From contig DAHVMY010000004.1 in the NCBI GenBank assembly GCA_027319585.1, positions 1-64,000 on the forward strand: a stretch of 64,000 nucleotides of DNA. The letters are read 5' to 3'. A program made the position numbers and the translations under genes. How positions within the stretch are numbered: position 1 is the stretch's first letter; each line of letters starts with the position of its first letter. Shown here piece after piece: positions 18,084 to 27,362 of the stretch. The DNA is from AG-12 sp027319585. GTDB taxonomy: Bacteria > Chloroflexota > Dormibacteria > Aeolococcales > Bog-877. The notes below the pieces were generated by a model. It was not told the origin of the DNA and made no database searches. It was given only the letters and a program-made list of their open reading frames with translations.

Positions 18084-19169
18084 TCAGGCTGGCTCGCCGG
18101 CCAGCCGCCTGGCCTGGTCCTCCTGCCGCAGCGGGGAGATCAGCAACTCCAGCTCGCCATCCATGACCCGCTGGAGTTGGTAGACCTTGAGGTCGATGCG
18201 ATGATCGGTCACCCGGTTCTCCGGATAGTTGTAGGTGCGAACCTTCTCACTGCGGTCGCCCCGACCCACCATGGAACGCCTGGTCTCCTGGAGGGCCTGG
18301 TCGCGCTCCGCCCGCATCCGATCGTAGAGCCGGGAGCGCAGCACCCGCATCGCCTTGGCCCGATTCTTGTGCTGGGACTTCTCGTCCTGACACGTCACCA
18401 CCAGCCCGGTCGGTAGATGGGTGATCCGGACCGCCGAGTCGGTGGTGTTCACGCTCTGTCCGCCGGGTCCGGTGGACCGGTAGACGTCGACCTTGATGTC
18501 CTCATCCTTGATCTCGACGTCGACGTCCTCAACCTCGGGCAGCACCACCACGCTGGCGGCGGAAGTGTGAATGCGCCCCTGCGACTCGGTGCGCGGCACC
18601 CGCTGGACCCGGTGCACGCCTGACTCAAACTTGAGCTGGCCGTAGGCCCCTCTCCCATGGACCTCGAGGACCACCTCCTTGAAGCCTCCGGAGTCGGTCG
18701 GGGAGCCGTCGAGCAGCTCGACGTGCCAATGCTGCCGCTCGGCGAAGTGAAGGTACATCCGCATCAAATCGGCCGCAAACAGTGCCGCCTCCTCGCCACC
18801 CGTGCCGGCGCGGATCTCGATTACGGCGTCGCGGTCCTCATCCGGGTCGCGGGGGAGGAGGAGGAGCTGAAGCTCGTGCAAGAGGCGTGTCTGGCGCTCG
18901 TGCTCCCGGCGCGCCTCCTGCTCCAGATACGCGCGCATGTCCGAGTCCACCTCGGAGCTGGCCAGGCTGGCGGCTTCGGCATAGGCACGGTCCGCCGCCT
19001 CCGCCGCCGAGAGCAGGTCCACCACCGGGCGCAGCTGCGCCTGCTCGCGACTGAGCGCCTCCAGCCGCCCAGGGTCGAACGCCAGGCTGGGGTCCTCCAA
19101 CTCCGAGGAGATCGCCCGGTAGCGTTCCTGCACGTGCCCCAGACGCTCCTGCAGGGCTGCGGGAATCAA
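18084..19169 (-). CDS. prfA: peptide chain release factor 1
   Basis: A 361-residue RF1 recognising UAA/UAG stops. The GGQ peptidyl-hydrolysis motif sits in RSTGPGGQSVNTTDSAVRI. The stop-recognition loop reads PRT (in RVPRTESQGR), the PxT form of RF1 rather than the SPF of RF2. TTG start gives the expected N-terminus. It follows rpmE by 46 bases; rpmE-prfA pairing is common in high-GC Gram-positives. Confidence 0.96.
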   Translation of the reverse strand: MIPAALQERLGHVQERYRAISSELEDPSLAFDPGRLEALSREQAQLRPVVDLLSAAEAADRAYAEAASLASSEVDSDMRAYLEQEARREHERQTRLLHELQLLLLPRDPDEDRDAVIEIRAGTGGEEAALFAADLMRMYLHFAERQHWHVELLDGSPTDSGGFKEVVLEVHGRGAYGQLKFESGVHRVQRVPRTESQGRIHTSAASVVVLPEVEDVDVEIKDEDIKVDVYRSTGPGGQSVNTTDSAVRITHLPTGLVVTCQDEKSQHKNRAKAMRVLRSRLYDRMRAERDQALQETRRSMVGRGDRSEKVRTYNYPENRVTDHRIDLKVYQLQRVMDGELELLISPLRQEDQARRLAGEPA

Positions 19170-19215
19170 ACGATTGGGCCGGGCCCGTCACCCTGGCCCG
19201 GCGGCCGCCCAGCGC

Positions 19216-19425
19216 CTACTGCTGAGCCCGCTGAGCACGGCGACGGAAACGCTCCACCTGCCCACCGGTGTCCACGATCCGCTGCTGACCGGTGAAGAAG
19301 GGATGGCAGACACTGCACACCTCCGTGCGGATGGTCTGCTGGGTCGATCCGGTGGTGAAGGTGTTGCCGCAAGAGCAGGTGACCACGGCGTCGTGGAAGT
19401 ACTCGGGGTGAATGGCAGCTTTCAT
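19216..19425 (-). CDS. rpmE: 50S ribosomal protein L31 (zinc-binding form)
   Basis: A 69-residue protein with MKAAIHPEY start and four cysteines (TCSCG near 17-19, VCSVCH near 37-40) forming the zinc site of the C+ type L31. A TAGACT box (19436-19441, minus) lies 10 bases upstream of the ATG. Confidence 0.96.
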   Translation of the reverse strand: MKAAIHPEYFHDAVVTCSCGNTFTTGSTQQTIRTEVCSVCHPFFTGQQRIVDTGGQVERFRRRAQRAQQ

Positions 19426-19666
19426 GATCTGATCTCAGTCTACCAGAGCCCGAAAGGTATCTCGCCGGCACCCGCTTCCCAAGCGTGCGCGGTCGCAGCG
19501 ACTGATCGGATGGGCGCCATGGCATGGCCCAGAGAACCATCCCAATGGAGCGTCGACGGGCGCAACTGGTAATCTCTCGCGTTCACGCTCCCGGTCGGAT
19601 CCAAGGCGTTGCTGACCTGGGACCGTGCTCTCTTGGTGGCTCAAAGAGTCGCGCACCCACGGCCGC

Positions 19667-20956
19667 TCACAGGGTCCCCGCCAGCGCCTCCAGCGGTCTG
19701 GTGAAGTTGCCCATTGCCAGGTGGGGAAGGACCCTTCGTACCTGATCCATCATCGGCTCAAGGCCGACCCCTGGCTCCAGCGCGGGAAGCCGGTCAAGCA
19801 ACCAGATCGGGTCCACATTGAGGCTGCGCCACTGGAGCTGCCGGACTCTCAGCTCGCGCAGCGCAGCGATGGTTCGGGACACCTCGCTCGGGGCGTCGGT
19901 CACCCCGGGAAACGTGAGCAGGTTGATGGTTAGCTGGGCGTTCAGCGAGGCCGCCACTCGGCAGGACTCCCGGACATCGTCGATGGAGTAACCACGGGGC
20001 CGGTAGTAGGCGGCGAAGAGGTCCTGCCGCCAGCTGAAGATGCTGATCCGACAGCTGTTCACCCCAGCCTCCAGCAGCCTCCGCAGGGCCTGGGGGCGGC
20101 TGCCGTTGGTGTTGATGTGGATGGTGGCACCCGGGAACAGGCGCCTCAGCTCGGCGACGACCTCCAGCAGCTGCCGCACCCGCAACAGCGGCTCACCCTC
20201 GCAGCCCTGACCGAAGCTGACCATCCCCGCCTCCTGCGCCGCTTGGGCCCTCTGGAGATGCCGAATGGCCACCTGGAGGAGCTCTGCCGCGGTGGGGGCC
20301 CGCCCGATGCGAGGCTGAGAGGCGGGGGTTCCCGAGTCCGTCTGCAAGGAGATGCACCCGAGGCAGTCGGCATTGCACGCGGCGGAACTCGGCAGCGCCC
20401 CCTCTCCCCGCCCCAGGAACGTGTTCTGGGCGGTGAGGCAGTTGTGCTCCAGGGCGCATACGCTGAGCTGGGCAACCACCCGGTTGCGGGGGAGCTCCCG
20501 CTGCAGCCGGGTGACCTCCTGCTGCAGGCGAGGGCGGCTCGGCCGTGGGCCCATCCACGCTGGGAAGTCGTCGCTGCGCACGGCGGCGACAACCACCTCG
20601 CCGTTGAGATCGGCGACCGCGGCATACCCGTAGAGAGGCAGAGTTCTGGGGGTCACGCCGGGCTGATGCCGGTGGGCCGGCACCAGCAAGCGGAGGTACC
20701 CCACGGGCAGGACCGCCGCCACCGGCAAGAGATGCGGACCGGGCGGGGTTGCGACCCTGCCTGAGCTGCTCGCCCGGGCCAACCCCCAGCGATCCGGGAG
20801 ATGCATCAGCGTCGAGCCAGGGGGCAGCGGAATCCATCTCTCAATGGGCACCTGCTGCCGCCCACTCTGCCCCAGCGCCTCCCAGCCCGCGGGTGCGACC
20901 ACCATCTCCCCGGTCGCGTCGCTGAGGAGCGGCCTCAGCGGACCAGAGGAGCTCAC
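19667..20956 (-). CDS. radical SAM protein of unknown function
   Basis: A 429-residue protein with a canonical CxxxCxxC cluster at Cys194/198/201 (AACNADCLGC) and a radical SAM barrel after it: GCEGEPLL, INTNGSRP, SFSWRQDL-like turns. An unusual ~190-residue N-terminal domain precedes the cluster (PPGSTLMHLPDRWGLA, two extra Cys at 167 and 173). The GTG start overlaps the pyrG stop by 4 bases, so it is translated with CTP synthase. Substrate and reaction cannot be assigned. Confidence 0.85.
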   Translation of the reverse strand: MSSSGPLRPLLSDATGEMVVAPAGWEALGQSGRQQVPIERWIPLPPGSTLMHLPDRWGLARASSSGRVATPPGPHLLPVAAVLPVGYLRLLVPAHRHQPGVTPRTLPLYGYAAVADLNGEVVVAAVRSDDFPAWMGPRPSRPRLQQEVTRLQRELPRNRVVAQLSVCALEHNCLTAQNTFLGRGEGALPSSAACNADCLGCISLQTDSGTPASQPRIGRAPTAAELLQVAIRHLQRAQAAQEAGMVSFGQGCEGEPLLRVRQLLEVVAELRRLFPGATIHINTNGSRPQALRRLLEAGVNSCRISIFSWRQDLFAAYYRPRGYSIDDVRESCRVAASLNAQLTINLLTFPGVTDAPSEVSRTIAALRELRVRQLQWRSLNVDPIWLLDRLPALEPGVGLEPMMDQVRRVLPHLAMGNFTRPLEALAGTL

Positions 20957-22599
20957 ACGGGCGCGACCGCGGGGTCCTGCGGCAGCTCCGGCTCAATCGC
21001 CAGCCCAGCTCTGGCGACGCAGGCAGCCATGAACCCGGCGAACAGCGGGTGGGGCCGGTGGGGCCGGGAGCGGAACTCGGGATGAAACTGGCTGCCCACG
21101 AAGAAGGGGTGATCCTTAAGCTCCATGATCTCCACCAGCCGACCGGTCGGGGAGGTGCCGCTGAACACCACCCCCGCCTCCTCCAGGGTCTCCCGGTAGC
21201 GGTTGTTGAACTCGAACCGATGGCGGTGGCGTTCATAGACCACCGGCTCGCCGTACGCCTGACCGGCTTTGGACTGGGGCTCCAGCTTGCAGGGGTACAG
21301 TCCCAGGCGCATGGTGCCACCGAGATCAGCGACGTCACGTTGCTCAGGGAGCAGGTCGATGATGGGATGCTCCGTGAAGGCGTTGAACTCGGTGCTGTTG
21401 GCGTCGTCGGTGCCGAGCGCCTCCCGGGCGATGTCGATGCAGGCGCACTGCATCCCGAGGCAGAGCCCCAAAAACGGCACCTGGTGGCGCCGGGCGTACC
21501 TTGAGGCGGCGATCTTGCCCTCGATCCCCCGGTGCCCGAACCCGCCCGGGATCACCAGCCCATGCAGACCCTCGAACAGCGCCGAGTCCCCCGGCTCGAG
21601 GGTCTCGGTGTTGATCCAGCGGAGCTCCAATCCGACCCCGTGCGCGACCGCGGCGTGGCGCAGAGACTCGGTGACGCTGATGTAGGCGTCGGGCAGGGCG
21701 ACGTACTTCCCGGCGATCCCCACCACCACCCGCTCATCTGCGGACAGGATCCTCCCCACCAGCTCTTCCCAGCGATGCAGATCGGCCTCGCCGGTCTCCA
21801 GGCCCAGCTCCTCGGTGACGAACCGGCCAAGCCCGCTGGACTCGAGCACCAGCGGCACCTGATATATGGTCCTGGCGTCCGGGACGCTGATCACGGCTCT
21901 GGTCTCGACGTCGGCGAAGAGGGCGATCTTGTCCCGGACCCCCGCTCCCAGCGGGTGGCGTGAACGGCACACGATGGCGTCGGGCTGGATGCCGATGCCG
22001 CGCAGGGTCTGCACGGAGTGCTGGGTGGGCTTGCTCTTGAACTCCTCGCTGGCGTCCACGTAGGGCACCAGGGTGACGTGGACGTAGAAGGTGTTGCGGC
22101 GGCCCACGTCGTTCTTCAGCTGGCGGATCGCCTCCAGAAACGGGAGCGACTCGATGTCCCCGACGGTCCCGCCGACCTCGACGATGACCACCTCGGCCTC
22201 GGATTCCTCGGCGACCCGACGCACCCGATCCTTGATCTCGTTGGTGATGTGAGGAATGACCTGGACAGTGGCTCCGAGAAAGTCCCCCCGGCGCTCCTTG
22301 GCTATGACCTCGCTGTAGATCTTGCCGGTGGTGACGTTGCTGGCCTTGCTGAGGTTGGTGTCGACGAAACGCTCGTAGTGGCCCAGGTCAAGATCGGTCT
22401 CGGCGCCATCGTCGGTGACGAAGACCTCCCCGTGCTGATACGGCGACATCGTCCCCGGGTCGATGTTGATGTAGGGGTCGAGCTTCTGCAGGGAGACGCT
22501 GATCCCGCGCGCCTTGAGAATGGTGCCCAGGGAGGCCGCGGTGATCCCCTTGCCGATTCCGGAGACCACCCCACCGGTGACGAAGATGAACTTAGCCAT
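20953..22599 (-). CDS. pyrG: CTP synthase
   Basis: A 548-residue enzyme making CTP from UTP with glutamine or ammonia. The N-terminal synthetase domain opens FIFVTGGVVSGIGKG. The C-terminal glutamine amidotransferase domain has the nucleophile in FLGLCLGMQCA and the His/Glu pair in QFHPEF. ATG 22599 is chosen over an upstream in-frame GTG because it matches the family start and CGGAG lies ~9 bases before it. Confidence 0.97.
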   Translation of the reverse strand: MAKFIFVTGGVVSGIGKGITAASLGTILKARGISVSLQKLDPYINIDPGTMSPYQHGEVFVTDDGAETDLDLGHYERFVDTNLSKASNVTTGKIYSEVIAKERRGDFLGATVQVIPHITNEIKDRVRRVAEESEAEVVIVEVGGTVGDIESLPFLEAIRQLKNDVGRRNTFYVHVTLVPYVDASEEFKSKPTQHSVQTLRGIGIQPDAIVCRSRHPLGAGVRDKIALFADVETRAVISVPDARTIYQVPLVLESSGLGRFVTEELGLETGEADLHRWEELVGRILSADERVVVGIAGKYVALPDAYISVTESLRHAAVAHGVGLELRWINTETLEPGDSALFEGLHGLVIPGGFGHRGIEGKIAASRYARRHQVPFLGLCLGMQCACIDIAREALGTDDANSTEFNAFTEHPIIDLLPEQRDVADLGGTMRLGLYPCKLEPQSKAGQAYGEPVVYERHRHRFEFNNRYRETLEEAGVVFSGTSPTGRLVEIMELKDHPFFVGSQFHPEFRSRPHRPHPLFAGFMAACVARAGLAIEPELPQDPAVAPV

Positions 22600-22661
22600 C
22601 GCCGGCTCCGAGGTCACACGGGGGGGCACCACCCATGTGGCAAGATCCTAACACTTCGGGC

Positions 22662-23258
22662 TCAGCGGCGCGGCTCCAGAATCACGACCCGGGTTTCCTC
22701 GGCACTGCCAGATGACCCTGAGAGGGTGACCTTGGCCTGCGGGACCACCTGGGTCAGCCCCATCTCCCGCACGAAGGCGGCCAGCTCGCCGGGCGCAGCG
22801 TCGAGGGCGGACTGATATCCGGTCGGGATCATCACCGCGGGTTGGACCTGGGCGATCAGCTGCGCCACCACCTGGGCGCGCGCGGGAGTGCCGCCCCGAA
22901 GGCCCACACCCATGACATCGATGAACCCCAGCTGCTCCACGGCCTCGTCCGAGAGGGTGACGTCCAGGTCGCCCAGACTGCAGACGGTGACCTCCTCGAG
23001 CTCGGCAACGAAGATCGTGACGCTCCCGAGCTGAAGGCCGCGGACGCTGATGCCCCGGAGCTCGTACTCACCCGGCCGAACCACCACCTGAGGGCCCGAG
23101 TCCGGGCGCAGGAGGTTCTCCTCGGCGGGTCCCCCCACCACCAGGTCGGCGCCGGTGCGCGCCACGGTCTGGAGATACTGCTCACCCGGACCCAGCAGCA
23201 CCTTGGCCTCCCGGCCCCTCAGCAAGAGGCTGTCATCGCCCAACCAGGTTATTTCCAA
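22662..23258 (-). CDS. UlaG-like MBL-fold protein lacking the metal motif
   Basis: A 198-residue protein aligning with small metallo-beta-lactamase-fold (UlaG-like) hydrolases: EITWLGDDSLLL start, RPGEYELRGISVRG, VCSLGDLDVTL, and the late IPTGYQ. The HxHxDH zinc motif is absent: where it is expected the sequence reads LVVGGPAEENL, and the usual His after WLG is Asp. It is probably catalytically inactive and may be structural or ligand-binding. TTG start with GGGAGG upstream. Confidence 0.75.
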   Translation of the reverse strand: MEITWLGDDSLLLRGREAKVLLGPGEQYLQTVARTGADLVVGGPAEENLLRPDSGPQVVVRPGEYELRGISVRGLQLGSVTIFVAELEEVTVCSLGDLDVTLSDEAVEQLGFIDVMGVGLRGGTPARAQVVAQLIAQVQPAVMIPTGYQSALDAAPGELAAFVREMGLTQVVPQAKVTLSGSSGSAEETRVVILEPRR

Positions 23259-23324
23259 GCGCCTACCTCCCAGGGAGCCAATCCAACGCGCACCTTCCGG
23301 GTTGGCCCGCCCGGAGCGTTGGAC

Positions 23325-24461
23325 TCATGCCGAAGGAACTGTAAGGGATAGCTGCTTGGTGGCCCCCGCCTGGTAGACGCTTAGCGTGAGGCGAGCTGCC
23401 GCCCCGAACGACTGGAGCTGGTCAGAGAGGTCCGGGAACGCCGGGTCGGCCAATCCCCGCAGGGAGCTGCCGTTGATGGCGGTCACCACCTCCCCCACCT
23501 TCAAGCCCGCCTGATAGGCGGCCGAGCCCGGACTGACCGCCAGGACCTCGGCTCCCGAAGGGAGCCCGGCGGCGGCCGCCGCCGCCGGATCCAACCAGGC
23601 GGTCACCAGACCGAGCGGGACCGGAGGAGTCCCGGTGGTCGAGACCGCGTTCACCAGGGTCGCCGCATCCACCGCGTCGAGTGCGAAGCCGAACGCCCCG
23701 GTGTCGGCTCCCACCTCCCTCGGCGCCATCCGCTGCCCGGTCTGGATCCCGATCACCTGCCCCGAGCCGTTGACCAGCGGGCCGCCCGAACTACCCGGTG
23801 GCTCGGGAGCGTCGGTGCGCAGGAGGCCATCGATGAGCGAGGTCCCGGAAGGCACGGCTGGGTCCGGCACCGAGGCGGTGACGCCGACTTGACTCACAGT
23901 GCCGATCTCCGCCGCCGTCGTGCCACCGAATGGGACCGAGATGGCAATTGCGGGAGCACCCAGCTGGACCGAGGACGCGAACGAGAGTGGCTTGGGCAGG
24001 GAGGTGGACTCGACCTGGAGCACCACCACACCCGTCGACGGGTCCGCCGTCGCTATCGCGGCGGAAAGTACCTGGCCGTCGGCCAGGATCACCTCCACTC
24101 CCGAGGCGCCGGCCACCGCCCCCTCGCTGGTCACGATCAGGCCGCCCGAGCTGGCGACGAATCCGTTGGAGGTGTCGGAAGCCGTCGGCGCGGCTGCGCT
24201 CGACGGCTCGCGCACCACGTCGACGACCGAGGATGCCACCGCTGCCACCACCGAGCTCAGCGGCACCGTCGAGGTCCCGCCGCCACCGCTCGGCGAGCGC
24301 ACGGTGACCGTCGCCGGCGCGGTGGCGTCCAGGTGGCGGGAGAGCAGGTAACCACCCGCCCCGCCCACCACGACCCCCACCACCGCTGCGGTCACGGCCA
24401 CGGCGGCCAGCCGCAGGGCGACAGGGCGGTTGGTGGGGCTGGATCCCGGAGAATCGATCAC
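23325..24461 (-). CDS. HtrA-like membrane protein with PDZ domain, catalytic triad incomplete
   Basis: A 378-residue protein with an N-terminal transmembrane anchor (~14-42), a trypsin-like domain (~70-285) and a C-terminal PDZ domain (~290-375, AGLKVGEVVTAINGSSL). Ser225 sits in the expected GSSGGPLV. The catalytic His is replaced by Gly114 (VTSEGAV where active HtrA reads TNxHV) and the Asp by Gly144 (STGVVVLQ). It is likely a pseudo-protease or scaffold at the cell envelope. GTG start overlaps the GNAT gene stop (GTGA). Confidence 0.82.
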   Translation of the reverse strand: MIDSPGSSPTNRPVALRLAAVAVTAAVVGVVVGGAGGYLLSRHLDATAPATVTVRSPSGGGGTSTVPLSSVVAAVASSVVDVVREPSSAAAPTASDTSNGFVASSGGLIVTSEGAVAGASGVEVILADGQVLSAAIATADPSTGVVVLQVESTSLPKPLSFASSVQLGAPAIAISVPFGGTTAAEIGTVSQVGVTASVPDPAVPSGTSLIDGLLRTDAPEPPGSSGGPLVNGSGQVIGIQTGQRMAPREVGADTGAFGFALDAVDAATLVNAVSTTGTPPVPLGLVTAWLDPAAAAAAGLPSGAEVLAVSPGSAAYQAGLKVGEVVTAINGSSLRGLADPAFPDLSDQLQSFGAAARLTLSVYQAGATKQLSLTVPSA

Positions 24462-24907
24462 GTGGGGTACCAGGTGAGCACGAGTTGATCTGTGGGGGCG
24501 AATCCGGCCTTTCGGTAGACGGCGACCGCGGCCGGGTTGTCGGCCCTGGTCCAGACGCAGGCGAAGGTCACCTGGCGGGATCTGAAGAGAGTGGTCGCCT
24601 CGGCAACCAGGCGTTCACCAAGGCCTTGGCCACGCGCCTCCGGGACCACGTAGAGCTCCGCCACCTCCCCCTCCAGCCCAGTGCCGGGGTCGAAGATCAC
24701 ACACCAGCAGAACCCCAGCAGGCGCCCCCGATCCCGAGCTGCGAAGACGTGGTTCTCACCGCGAAACGACTCCCTGGTCGGGGGGAGCCAGGCATCCAGT
24801 GCGGCCCTCGACGGTTTGTCCTCCTGGGGATGGTCGGACTCCAAGAGGTCGAGCAAGAGCGGCCGAACCGAGTCCAGTTCCAGCGGGGCCAAGCGGACGA
24901 TCTCCAC
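24458..24907 (-). CDS. GNAT-family N-acetyltransferase
   Basis: A 149-residue acetyltransferase. The acetyl-CoA motif A reads VAELYVVPEARGQGLGERLVAEA (~83-105), with a NPAAVAVYRKAGF motif B at the end. Small size and lack of other domains prevent a substrate call. It is translationally coupled to the HtrA-like pseudo-protease downstream (4-base overlap). Confidence 0.85.
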   Translation of the reverse strand: MEIVRLAPLELDSVRPLLLDLLESDHPQEDKPSRAALDAWLPPTRESFRGENHVFAARDRGRLLGFCWCVIFDPGTGLEGEVAELYVVPEARGQGLGERLVAEATTLFRSRQVTFACVWTRADNPAAVAVYRKAGFAPTDQLVLTWYPT

Positions 24908-24933
24908 CAGATCATCCTAAGCTGCCCCCAACC

Positions 24934-26394
24934 TCAGAGCGGCTGGCCCTCGCCGGCTTCAAAGTAATCCGGGGCAGGCTCGGTGCGAGCAACCCCGGTC
25001 GTGAGCGCCGCCCGGGCCACGGCGCGGGCCACGGCCATGTGCACACGAGGATCCAGTGAGTCCGGCACCACCTCGCCGTCCCTCGCCTGGGCCGCGATGG
25101 CCAGGGCGGCCGCCACATACATCTCGGTGTTGAACTGGCGGGCGCGGGTGTCGAGCGCCCCCCGGTAGAGGCCCGGGAACCCCAATAGGTTGTTCACGAC
25201 CGCGCCATCCACGGCGAGGGCGGCCCCCGCCGCCATCGCCCGCGCCGGTTCGATCTCAGGGATGGGGTTGGAGATGGCGAAGATGATCTGGCCCGGTCGA
25301 ATCTGCTCCGGGCGCAGCAGGCCCGGCTGGGCGGTCGCCGCGATGACCACGTCACACCGGCCCAGGAGCTCATCCAGCTCCACCGCTCTTCCCCCGGCCT
25401 GACGCAGCCGCTCCAGCGAGTCGGGGGTCCGGCCGGTTCCCAGAACCTCCTTCCCCTGGTGGTGCATGAGCAGCTGCGCGATCGCCGACCCCGCCGCCCC
25501 CAGCCCCACCACACCGGCGGTGAGATCCTGCAACCGATGACCGGTCATGGCCGCGGCCCGCAGCACCGCCGCCAGGACCACGGTCGCGGTCCCGTGCTGG
25601 TCGTCGTGCATCACCGGGATATCCACGCGGCCCTGGAGAGCGGGCGTGATCTCGAAGCAGTGGGGGGCCGCGAAGTCCTCCAGCTGGATCGCACCAAAGG
25701 TGGCGCTGATGCGCACCAGGGCATCCACGATCTCGCTCGGCGGACCGGGCTCGATCAGCAAGGGATACGCCGAGATGCCGACCATCTGGGCCATCAGTGC
25801 GCACTTGCCCTCGATCACGGGCATCCCGGCGACCGGCCCTATGTTGCCCAACCCCAGCACCGCAGTCCCGTCCGTCACCACCGCCACCGAATTGGCGATC
25901 CCGGTGTAGTGGTCCGCCACTGTCGGGTCACCCTCGATCAGGCGGCAGACCTCCGCGACCCCGGGGGTGTAGACGTGGCGCAGGTCGGCGACCGAGCGCA
26001 CCGGGTATCTGGGTTTGATCTCGAGCTTGCCCCCGAGGTGGACGCGCAGGACCTCGTCCCGGACATCGAGCAGTTGGGTCTCGGGAATCTCCCGGATCGC
26101 GGCCAGCACCTGCTCCAGCATCTCCAGATCGGTGGTGCTCACATCCATGTCCCGAACCACGTTGCGCGATCCCCGTTCCACCGTTCGGATGTCGCCGAGG
26201 TTGCCGCCGGCTCTCCCGATCGCGGTCGCCACCTCGCCGAGGACCCCGGGATGGTTCTCATTGCGCAGGCGCAGGGTGCGCACTATCCGGTAGTGCGATC
26301 CCGAGGATGATGCCTGCCCGCCCTCGGTGGGGAACGCGGAATGGGTGACTTCCCCCGTCACCAGGTCGGCTGCCATTGTGCCTTGAGCCCCCAT
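24934..26394 (-). CDS. NAD(P)-dependent malic enzyme with N-terminal ACT domain
   Basis: A 486-residue oxidative malate decarboxylase producing pyruvate. An ACT-type regulatory domain occupies ~35-115 (HPGVLGEVATAIGRAGGNLGDI). The malic domain follows (YTPGVAEVCR, MHDDQHGTATVVLAA with metal ligands) and then the nucleotide site GVVGLGAAGSAIAQLL and NNLLGFPGLYRG. The ACT-malic fusion occurs in actinobacteria and archaea and suggests amino-acid control. ATG 26394 is used; a second ATG at 26376 is possible. Confidence 0.93.
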   Translation of the reverse strand: MGAQGTMAADLVTGEVTHSAFPTEGGQASSSGSHYRIVRTLRLRNENHPGVLGEVATAIGRAGGNLGDIRTVERGSRNVVRDMDVSTTDLEMLEQVLAAIREIPETQLLDVRDEVLRVHLGGKLEIKPRYPVRSVADLRHVYTPGVAEVCRLIEGDPTVADHYTGIANSVAVVTDGTAVLGLGNIGPVAGMPVIEGKCALMAQMVGISAYPLLIEPGPPSEIVDALVRISATFGAIQLEDFAAPHCFEITPALQGRVDIPVMHDDQHGTATVVLAAVLRAAAMTGHRLQDLTAGVVGLGAAGSAIAQLLMHHQGKEVLGTGRTPDSLERLRQAGGRAVELDELLGRCDVVIAATAQPGLLRPEQIRPGQIIFAISNPIPEIEPARAMAAGAALAVDGAVVNNLLGFPGLYRGALDTRARQFNTEMYVAAALAIAAQARDGEVVPDSLDPRVHMAVARAVARAALTTGVARTEPAPDYFEAGEGQPL

Positions 26395-26476
26395 CTGGCG
26401 TTAGTTGCTTGCTTGGGTACCACCCTTGGACGGTACCGCCTCAGATGGTACTGGCGCGCCACGGGGCCCGGCCAAG

Positions 26477-26508
26477 AGGCTGGGGGCGGCCCGAAGCCGC
26501 CCCAGCCT
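26477..26508 (-). terminator. hairpin after the sulfurtransferase gene
   Basis: A 13-14 bp GC-rich stem (AGGCTGGGGGCGGC / GCCGCCCCAGCCT, one bulge, loop CCGAA) begins 3 bases after the stop at 26511. There is no T tract, so it may act as a stabiliser or a non-canonical terminator. Confidence 0.55.
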
Positions 26509-26510
26509 TG

Positions 26511-27362
26511 TCACCTCTCGATCGGAGCCCGGACCAGACTGCCCCACTCGGTCCAGGAGCCGTCGTAGTTGCGCACCCTCGGATACCCGAGCAGCTCGGA
26601 CAGGACGAACCAGGTGTGTGCGGAGCGCTCCCCGATCCGGCAGTAGGCCACGATCTCGCGGTCTGGGGTGATTCCCTCAGCCGTGTACAGGGCGCGCAGC
26701 CGGTCGGCGTCCAGGAAGGTCTCCTGGTCGGGGTCCACAGCTCGGCTCCAGGGGATGTTCTTGGCTCCCGGGATGTGGCCGCCACGCTGGGCCCCCTCGC
26801 CGGGCAGGTTGTCGGGAGCCAACTTCGCCCCCGAGTACTCCTCCGGGGACCGCACGTCCACCAGGCCGACCTGCGAGCGGCCCAGGAACTCCGAGAGGAT
26901 CTGGTCGCGGTAGGCGCGGATCTCCTCGCGCTGACCGGGCACCGGGTAACCCTCTCCGGGCTGCGGGGTAGCGGGCTCGGTAACCAGTGGCCGACCGTCC
27001 AACTCCCACTTCCGCCGGCCCCCGTTCAGAAGCTGCACCAGATCGTGGCCGTAGTACCTGAAGTACCAGTAGGCGTAGGCCGCGAACCAGTTCTTGTTCC
27101 CGCCGTAGAGGACGACCCGGGTGTGGGGGCCGATTCCCAAGCGATCCATCAGCGCCGCGAAGGCCTCGGGGCCGATGAAGTCCCGGGCTACCGGGTCCTG
27201 AAGGTCGTTCTTCCAGTGCAGACCTACCGAGCCCGGGATGTGTCCCCTCTGATAGGCCTCGGTATCCTCGTCCACGTCGAGAACCCGCAGGTCGGGGTCA
27301 TGGAGATGCTCCGCCAACCAGGCGGTGCTGACCAGGGCGTCAGGCTTGGAATATTGAGGCAT
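26511..27362 (-). CDS. sseA: thiosulfate/3-mercaptopyruvate sulfurtransferase (two rhodanese domains)
   Basis: A 283-residue tandem rhodanese protein. The N-terminal inactive domain (DLRVLDVDEDTEAYQRGHIPGSV) is followed by the catalytic domain with Cys in YCRIGERSAHTW. ATG 27362 is supported by CGGAG 7 bases upstream; the longer open frame is not needed. It transfers sulfane sulfur to acceptors such as cyanide or thiols, in the cytoplasm. It has its own upstream region with an 11-bp inverted repeat. Confidence 0.92.
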   Translation of the reverse strand: MPQYSKPDALVSTAWLAEHLHDPDLRVLDVDEDTEAYQRGHIPGSVGLHWKNDLQDPVARDFIGPEAFAALMDRLGIGPHTRVVLYGGNKNWFAAYAYWYFRYYGHDLVQLLNGGRRKWELDGRPLVTEPATPQPGEGYPVPGQREEIRAYRDQILSEFLGRSQVGLVDVRSPEEYSGAKLAPDNLPGEGAQRGGHIPGAKNIPWSRAVDPDQETFLDADRLRALYTAEGITPDREIVAYCRIGERSAHTWFVLSELLGYPRVRNYDGSWTEWGSLVRAPIER

